Assembly (NCBI RefSeq): GCF_025685625.1
Contig: NZ_JAGSYI010000002.1
Location: forward strand, 744,001 to 808,000
Source: Acidicapsa acidisoli
Lineage (GTDB): Bacteria; Acidobacteriota; Terriglobia; Terriglobales; Acidobacteriaceae
Length of the DNA: 64,000 nt
Reading direction: 5' to 3'
Shown: in pieces, positions 58,987 to 64,000 of the stretch
How the letters are laid out: the number at the start of each line of letters is the position of its first letter
Numbering within the stretch: the first letter of the stretch is position 1
The notes under the pieces: generated by a model
Told to the model about the DNA's origin: nothing
Seen by the model: the letters and a program-made list of their open reading frames with translations, nothing else
The model's database searches: none
Position numbers and translations under genes: made by a program

Positions 58987-60466
58987 TGCAGTTGCAAACC
59001 CGCAAGCCGCCGCTGCTTCCGTGGAGACACAGGAAGGCAGCCTGCTCGACCAGATAGTAGAACAGGGCCGATTTGGCGTTGAAAGCGCATCCCGCGAGCG
59101 TGGCAAGAATCTGGTGAAGGAATTTGTTGCCCAGGTTCTCGATGGTTCCATGACCATCGCCAAGGACGCCGAGATGATGATCAATGCGCGCATCGCGCAG
59201 ATCGATCACCTGCTCTCTCTGCAATTGAACGAAATCCTCCATCATCCCAGCTTCCAGAAACTCGAAGGCTCCTGGCGCGGTCTGAAATATCTGATGGACA
59301 ACAGCGAGACTGGAGTCGGACTCAAGATTCGCGTTTTGAATGCCTCGAAGAAGGAACTGCTGCGCGACATCGAAAAGGCGCCCGAGTTTGATCAGAGCGC
59401 GCTCTTCAAGAAGATCTACGAGGAAGAGTACGGTGTCTTCGGCGGAGCGCCATTCGGCGCCCTGGTTGGCGATTACGACTTCGGCAAGCATCCGGAAGAC
59501 ATGGCATTGCTGGAGGGTGTTTCGCACATCGCTGCGCAGGCACATGCGCCTTTCGTCAGCGCAGCCTCGTCTGATCTCTTCAACCTGGAGAGTTATCTGC
59601 AACTCGATGCTCCGCGTGATCTCGCGAAGGTTTTTGATAGCACGGAATACGCGAAGTGGAAGTCCTTCCGCCAGAGCGAGGATTCCCGTTACGTTGCCCT
59701 CGCGCTGCCTCGCACGCTGGGCCGCCTTCCATATGGCGCGGAGACCAAGCCAATCGATGAGTTCCGCTATGAAGAACACGTGGACGGCACCGACCACTCG
59801 AAGTATCTGTGGATGAATGCCGCTTACGCGCTGGCCTCCAAGATGACACAGTCCTTCTCGCTCTATGGCATGTGCGTTGCCATGCGTGGCGTCGAAGGCG
59901 GCGGTCTCGTCGAGGGTCTGCCGGCTCACACCTTCTCAACAGACGAAGGCGACGTTGCCCTGAAGTGCCCGACCGAAGTGCCCATCACCGACCGCCGCGA
60001 AAAGGAACTCGCCGACCTCGGATTTGTTCCGCTGGTGCATTGCAAGGGCACGGACTACGCGGCGTTCTTCAGCGTTCAAAGCTGTCAGAAGCCCAAGGTG
60101 TATGACACTGACTCGGCCAACGCCAATGCGCGTCTCTCCACGCAATTGCCGTACATCATGGCAGTCTCCCGATTCGCGCACTATCTGAAAGCGATGATGC
60201 GCGACAAGATCGGCAGCTTCATGTCGAGAGAAGAAGCAGACCGATTCCTGAATCGCTGGATTACAAAGTATGTCACACCGGATGACTCCGCTTCTCCTGC
60301 GACCAAAGCCGAGCGTCCGCTGCGCGAAGCCAGAATCGACGTCACCGAAGTTCCAGGCAAGCCGGGGTGCTATCGTGCGGTTGCATTCCTGCGTCCTCAC
60401 TTCCAACTGGACGAACTCACTGTTTCGCTTCGGCTGGTTGCTGAGTTGCCCGCCGCCGCGAAGTAA
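58979..60466 (+). CDS. tssC: T6SS sheath large subunit TssC (VipB)
   Basis: 495 residues from the ATG at 58979 (AAAGGAG upstream); an in-frame ATG at 58955 is less likely. TssC signatures are ARIAQIDHLLSLQLNEILHHPSFQKLEGSWRGLKYLM, FGALVGDYDFGKHPEDMALL, RYVALALPRTLGRLPYG, ALASKMTQSFSLYGMCVAMRGVEGGG, FVPLVHCKGTDYAAFFSVQSCQKPKVYD and the C-terminal ITKYVTPDD with RLVAELP. It pairs with TssB in the sheath that drives Hcp and spike ejection. The N-terminal 25 residues are Ala-rich and variable, as in the family. Confidence 0.97.
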   Translation: MADAVANPQAAAASVETQEGSLLDQIVEQGRFGVESASRERGKNLVKEFVAQVLDGSMTIAKDAEMMINARIAQIDHLLSLQLNEILHHPSFQKLEGSWRGLKYLMDNSETGVGLKIRVLNASKKELLRDIEKAPEFDQSALFKKIYEEEYGVFGGAPFGALVGDYDFGKHPEDMALLEGVSHIAAQAHAPFVSAASSDLFNLESYLQLDAPRDLAKVFDSTEYAKWKSFRQSEDSRYVALALPRTLGRLPYGAETKPIDEFRYEEHVDGTDHSKYLWMNAAYALASKMTQSFSLYGMCVAMRGVEGGGLVEGLPAHTFSTDEGDVALKCPTEVPITDRREKELADLGFVPLVHCKGTDYAAFFSVQSCQKPKVYDTDSANANARLSTQLPYIMAVSRFAHYLKAMMRDKIGSFMSREEADRFLNRWITKYVTPDDSASPATKAERPLREARIDVTEVPGKPGCYRAVAFLRPHFQLDELTVSLRLVAELPAAAK

Positions 60467-60525
60467 CTCCTCTGTGCCTCTTTCTGGACACAGGGTCGTT
60501 TTATCCTGTTGTCTGCAATCGCAAG

Positions 60526-60534
60526 TTTTTTTTT
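60526..60534 (+). promoter_or_regulatory. T9 tract in the tssC-hcp spacer
   Basis: Nine consecutive T residues lie about 27 bp upstream of the hcp ATG, before the AAGGAG ribosome site (60550 region). Upstream is only a weak CTGTG/CACAG hairpin (near 60475-60500). The tract could act as a partial terminator or be a slippage site; no direct evidence exists for either. Confidence 0.3.
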
Positions 60535-60560
60535 GAAACAGATACCCGAAGGAGATCGAA

Positions 60561-61040
60561 ATGGCAGTTAATGCGTATCTAATCATCGACGGGCGCCCTG
60601 GTCCGAGCACGAGCAAGAAGGATGCTATCGACATTCTTTCTTTTAGTTTCGGCGCCAGCATGTCCGCGGTTATCGGCGCGGGTTCTTCCGGGGGCGAGTC
60701 CCGTTCGGGCCGCGCCAATCTCGGCGACGTCACCATCATGAAGGTGCTGGACAAAACATCCCCGCTTCTTTTCGATGATTGCGTCACGGGAAACTACCTG
60801 AAGAAAGTCGATGTCGTTTACGACAAGCCGATGGGCGACGATCAGCAGGACTACTTCAAGATTCACATGGAAGACGCGCTCATTACCTCGATTCAGCTCT
60901 CGGGTTCGAGTGAAAACCCGGTCGAGTCCATCAGCTTCGCCTTTAGCAAGGTCAAGGTCAGCTACAACCCAGAGGAAGACGGCGCTCTGAAGGGCTTCAT
61001 CGACAAGGGCTTCGACGTACTCAAGCTCAAGCCGTGGTAA
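60561..61040 (+). CDS. hcp: T6SS tube protein Hcp (TssD)
   Basis: 159 residues of the Hcp1 family. The pattern is MAVNAYLIIDGRPGPSTSKKDAIDILSFSFGA, GRANLGDVTIMKVLDKTSPLLFDDCVTGNYLKKVDVVYD, YFKIHMEDALITSIQLSGSS and PVESISFAFSKVKVSYNPE. Hcp hexamers stack into the secreted inner tube and can carry effectors. The ATG has GAAGGAG upstream. It is separated from tssC by 94 bp containing a T9 tract. No C-terminal effector extension is present. Confidence 0.96.
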   Translation: MAVNAYLIIDGRPGPSTSKKDAIDILSFSFGASMSAVIGAGSSGGESRSGRANLGDVTIMKVLDKTSPLLFDDCVTGNYLKKVDVVYDKPMGDDQQDYFKIHMEDALITSIQLSGSSENPVESISFAFSKVKVSYNPEEDGALKGFIDKGFDVLKLKPW

Positions 61041-61062
61041 CCCGCGGGCAAGCAGGGAAACG

Positions 61063-61794
61063 GTGCCACTAACAGCCAAAGAACTTTTCCAGGCAGGCAA
61101 GGTGCGGGAAGCCGAGAAGATGCTCACGTCGTATCTGCGTGAGCATCCCTCCGATACGGCTCAACGCACCTTCCTTTTCGAATTGCTGTGCTTTGAGGGC
61201 GAGTACAGTCGCGCTGAAAAACAGCTCGGAGTGCTCGCGGGCGGAAGTGTCGAAAAAGAAACCGGTGCGATTGTCTACTACGCTGCACTTCATGCGGAGA
61301 AGACACGTCATGAACTGTTCGAGAAAGAGGCCTTTCCCTCGGACTCGGCAACAACAAAGGCTCCACTCAAGGGCGAGCTGAACGGTAAGCCGTTCAACGA
61401 CCTGCGCGATGCCGACCCGGATATTGGTGCGCGGCTGGAGGTATTTGCAGCCGGTGCTTACCTGTGGCTTCCTTTCGAGCATGTGTCATCGCTCGAAATG
61501 GGAGCGCCGCAGCGATTGCGCGATACGCTGTGGGCTCCAGCCCTGGTGCAAACGGCGCCTTCCTTTCGAGGAATGGACCTCGGTGAAGTATTGATTCCGG
61601 CTATCTACCCATTTTCATGGAAACATCCGGATGAAGCCGTATGGCTTGGCAGGGTAACGGACTGGTCCGTTGACGGCGATGGCCGGGAATATCCGTCGGG
61701 ACAAAAGATCTTGCTCGTGGACGGCGAAGAAGTACCATTTCTTGAAGTTCGATCCCTTCAGTTTTTCCACCCCGCTGCCGCGCCCACCGAGTAG
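61063..61794 (+). CDS. tagJ: T6SS accessory protein TagJ (ImpE/SciE family)
   Basis: 243 residues. The N-terminal half is TPR-like (TAKELFQAGKVREAEKMLTSYLREHPSDTAQRTFLFELLCFEGEYSRAEKQLGVLAG), and the C-terminal half has ImpE blocks (FAAGAYLWLPFEHVSSLEMGAPQRLRDTLWAPALV and LGEVLIPAIYPFSWKHPDEAVWLGRVTDW). TagJ binds TssB and helps ClpV-linked sheath recycling in systems that possess it. The start is GTG 61063 with AGGGAA upstream, 22 bp after hcp. It is followed by tssA after 30 bp, the usual impE-like position. Confidence 0.88.
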   Translation: MPLTAKELFQAGKVREAEKMLTSYLREHPSDTAQRTFLFELLCFEGEYSRAEKQLGVLAGGSVEKETGAIVYYAALHAEKTRHELFEKEAFPSDSATTKAPLKGELNGKPFNDLRDADPDIGARLEVFAAGAYLWLPFEHVSSLEMGAPQRLRDTLWAPALVQTAPSFRGMDLGEVLIPAIYPFSWKHPDEAVWLGRVTDWSVDGDGREYPSGQKILLVDGEEVPFLEVRSLQFFHPAAAPTE

Positions 61795-61824
61795 CAAAGC
61801 TATCCAGACAGGTTCCTGGCCAAT

Positions 61825-63639
61825 ATGCCCCTTCGCGAAGATATTCTCGCCCCGATTCCCGGAGAAAATCCCAGTGGGATCGATCTGCGCTACGATAACA
61901 AGCTGCTCATCCACGACAAGATCAAAGAGGCCCGTCGTCAGGACGACGATCTTTCTCAGGGCGATTGGCAGAGCGAGCGAAAGACGGCCAATTTCCCCTT
62001 CGTGGTGAAGCTGGGGCAGGACACGCTTGCGACTGTCTCGAAAGATCTTCAGGTTGCGGCATGGCTGACCGAAGCGCTGCTCCAGACCGAGCGATTCGAA
62101 GGCCTTCGGCAAGGTCTTGAACTGACCCATAAACTGATGATCGAGTTCTGGGAGACGGTTTACCCGATCATCGAGGATGGGGATCGTGAACTGCGTGCCG
62201 TTCCGCTTGCCTGGATTGGCTCAAAGCTCGACTTTCCTCTGCGCTCGACCCCGATTTGTGGAGCTGGCTACTCCTGGTTCGTTTACAAGGAATCCCGGGT
62301 TGTTGGTTACGAAGACCAGGCCAAGACCGACAAGGACAAGAAGACCCGGTCTACGATGCTGGCCAACGGCAAGATTGCTCCGGAGGTTTTTGACAAAGCC
62401 TTCGCGGAAACGCCCAAGGCTTTTTATCTGAAAGCGGAAAAGGACCTTGACGCCTGCATTGAGGCGCTTGCCAATCTCGATAAATACTGCGACGAGATGT
62501 TCGAGGACGACGCGCCGGCCTTTGGCACCCTGAAGACGGGACTTACGGAAGTCCGCCATACGATTCATCAGTTACTGGAAAAGAAGCGCGAGAAGGAACC
62601 GGATCCGGTCGAAGTCGAGTCCGTTGCTGAAGTTGCTTTAGAAGACACGCCCGCTGAGGAAGGGGACGCCGCTGCGGCTGCTTCGACTCGCGGTTTCGCA
62701 GGCTCCTTTGTGGCCGAACCTGCGGACCGTCGTCAGGCCGTGGCGAGCATTGCAGGCGCCGCGGCTTTTCTGCGCAAGCGAGAGCCATTCAGTCCGGCTC
62801 CTTACCTGTTGCTGCGCGCGCTTCGCTGGGGCGAACTCAGAACAGCTACGCGCCTCGGAGAAAGCAATCTGCTCGAGGCTCCGCCGACGGAGTTACGCCA
62901 GCAGATCAAGCGGCTTGCGCTGAACAAAAAATGGAGCGAGTTGCTGGAGGCGGGCGAACAGGCGATGGCGCTGCCGGGCAGCCGGGCGTGGCTCGACTTG
63001 CAGCGGCTTTCTGTCGCTGCCTGCACGGCCCTCGGAGCCGATTATCAGCCGATCGCGACTGCAATCCAGTCCGAACTTCGTGCCCTGTTAAACGATTTGC
63101 CCGAACTGCTCGATGTCACTCTGATGGACGACACACCCGCCGCGAATCAAGAGACCAAAGCCTGGCTGAGGGGTCTGCAAACGCCCACACCGTTGCCCCC
63201 GTCCGAAGAAGATGCGGCGCCGGAAGAGGCTCCTGCCGAAACCAATGGAACGCCCACCTGGCTTGCGCCCTCGGTCGATGCCTACATGCTCGCGAAGGAT
63301 GCGCTCGCCGCTGGCCAGGAAGAGAAAGCCTTTGCCATCATGCGCGCCGAGGTGGGCCGGCAGCGTTCAGGGCGAAGGCGTTTCCGGCGCACCATGCAGA
63401 TGATCGAGCTGGCCATTGCCGCCGGCAAGGACGGAATCGCGCAGCCCCTCCTGGAAGACATCGCGGCGACAATCGAAACCCACAAACTGGATGCATGGGA
63501 AGATCCCGATCAAGTGGCAAGCGATCTGCTCAAGTTGATGCGCTACAGCAAGAAGATTCAAGGCAGCTCCAGCGACAAGCAAAAGCTCTTTGAACGTATC
63601 TGCCGCCTTGACCCCGTCCAGGCGTTGAACGCGGGGTAA
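61825..63639 (+). CDS. tssA: T6SS cap/initiator protein TssA (ImpA family)
   Basis: 604 residues. The N-terminal ImpA domain has PGENPSGIDLRYDN, the helix EGLRQGLELTHKLMIEFWETVYPIIEDGD and LAWIGSKLDFPLRSTPIC. A linker rich in Glu/Ala (about 255-290) leads to a middle helical segment (AAAFLRKREPFSPAPYLLLRALRWGELR), which is the VasJ-like region typical of long TssA proteins. A second acidic linker precedes a C-terminal helical domain (SVDAYMLAKDALAAGQEEKAFAIMRAEVGRQRSGRRRFRRTMQMIELAIAAG). TssA caps the growing tail and coordinates tube and sheath assembly. ATG at 61825; the next gene starts 3 bp after its stop. Confidence 0.92.
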   Translation: MPLREDILAPIPGENPSGIDLRYDNKLLIHDKIKEARRQDDDLSQGDWQSERKTANFPFVVKLGQDTLATVSKDLQVAAWLTEALLQTERFEGLRQGLELTHKLMIEFWETVYPIIEDGDRELRAVPLAWIGSKLDFPLRSTPICGAGYSWFVYKESRVVGYEDQAKTDKDKKTRSTMLANGKIAPEVFDKAFAETPKAFYLKAEKDLDACIEALANLDKYCDEMFEDDAPAFGTLKTGLTEVRHTIHQLLEKKREKEPDPVEVESVAEVALEDTPAEEGDAAAAASTRGFAGSFVAEPADRRQAVASIAGAAAFLRKREPFSPAPYLLLRALRWGELRTATRLGESNLLEAPPTELRQQIKRLALNKKWSELLEAGEQAMALPGSRAWLDLQRLSVAACTALGADYQPIATAIQSELRALLNDLPELLDVTLMDDTPAANQETKAWLRGLQTPTPLPPSEEDAAPEEAPAETNGTPTWLAPSVDAYMLAKDALAAGQEEKAFAIMRAEVGRQRSGRRRFRRTMQMIELAIAAGKDGIAQPLLEDIAATIETHKLDAWEDPDQVASDLLKLMRYSKKIQGSSSDKQKLFERICRLDPVQALNAG

Positions 63640-63642
63640 ACG

Positions 63643-64000
63643 ATGGCCAGGAGCCTTGGCGAAACAACGATTACCGTCTCCGTTCTGGATCGGCTTATCG
63701 ATCTTGAGCCGGAAAACCGGATGGAGAATCCGCTGAGCCGTTCCCAGTCCGTGCGTCTTCTCAAGAGCGCCGTACGCCGAGATCTGGAATGGCTATTGAA
63801 CTCGCGTCGCATCTGCGACCCTCCCAACGAAGCGCTGAAGGAAGTGAATCGCTCCGCCTATGTGTACGGGCTGCCAGATCTCTCATCGCTGACCATGGCT
63901 TCGACGGGAGATCGGAACCGGCTCGTGAAGCAGATTCTAGCCACCATCAACCTATTTGAACCGCGCCTTTCGAATGTACGTCTCGTGATGGTTGAGACCC
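63643..64000 (+). CDS. tssE: T6SS baseplate protein TssE (gp25-like), cut by the window edge
   Basis: 119 residues visible from the ATG at 63643; the frame is open at the right edge. TssE/gp25 features are TITVSVLDRLIDLEP near the N-terminus, SVRLLKSAVRRDLEWLLNSRRICDPPNEALKEVNRSAYVYGLPDLSSL (family sequence around the conserved Leu-Asn and Tyr-Gly-Leu-Pro), and LVKQILATINLFEPRLSNVRLVM, where the EPRL motif is diagnostic. It belongs to the baseplate wedge together with TssF and TssG, whose genes are likely just outside the window. It is 3 bp downstream of tssA. Confidence 0.9.
   Translation, partial: MARSLGETTITVSVLDRLIDLEPENRMENPLSRSQSVRLLKSAVRRDLEWLLNSRRICDPPNEALKEVNRSAYVYGLPDLSSLTMASTGDRNRLVKQILATINLFEPRLSNVRLVMVET

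Overview
The window looks like a chromosomal segment from an Acidobacteriota bacterium, most plausibly class Terriglobia. This rests on gene content: a PadR regulator paired with an ADOP-type (acidobacterial duplicated orphan permease) MacB/FtsX permease, a very large FG-GAP plus Ig-like repeat protein with a C-terminal membrane anchor, and many secreted proteins of types common in that phylum. No rRNA, tRNA, CRISPR array, insertion sequence or prophage was recognised. Genus and species cannot be named from the sequence alone.

Layout. 1-4.2 kb: a secreted amidohydrolase-like protein (cut by the left edge), dxs with a terminator-like hairpin in its leader, and a secreted NTF2-like protein. 4.4-9.5 kb: an orphan GAF/PAS histidine kinase, a KimA-like APC permease whose Shine-Dalgarno lies inside a hairpin, and an outer-membrane beta-barrel. 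9.5-13.5 kb (minus): alpha/beta hydrolase, ADOP permease, PadR regulator. 13.5-19.4 kb: a yeast-type cytosine deaminase divergent from a four-gene PaoABCD-like periplasmic molybdenum aldehyde oxidoreductase operon. 19.4-26 kb: a TPR protein, a LysR regulator, a MocR/PdxR-like regulator divergent from two membrane proteins, and a retropepsin-like protease. 26.2-27.9 kb: a retron-like reverse transcriptase with a long N-terminal extension and a structured upstream non-coding region. 27.9-32 kb: an operon fitting 4-hydroxyproline catabolism (Gfo/Idh oxidoreductase, epimerase, FAD dehydrogenase, DHDPS-family deaminase). 32-34.8 kb: a KdpD/KdpE-like two-component pair without kdpFABC, and a UPF0303 protein.

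35-64 kb is a type VI secretion (T6SS) region with phospho-signalling genes. It holds a 1377-residue Ser/Thr kinase with tandem-repeat and PEGA domains, an outer-membrane protein, the 2435-residue repeat protein, a DUF4280 PAAR-like spike protein, a PP2C phosphatase, tssM and tssL, a proline-rich tail-anchored protein carrying six copies of a G-x-F-T-R-like motif, an unknown small gene, a methyltransferase, and tssB-tssC-hcp-tagJ-tssA-tssE, which runs off the right edge. A kinase and phosphatase beside T6SS genes recall PpkA/PppA post-translational control of T6SS. The motif-repeat protein is a candidate substrate or scaffold.

The two most interesting candidates for undescribed biology are the retron-like RT with altered signature motifs plus its putative ncRNA, and the GEFTR-repeat protein in the T6SS locus. 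Functions are inferred from motifs read by eye; no database search was possible.
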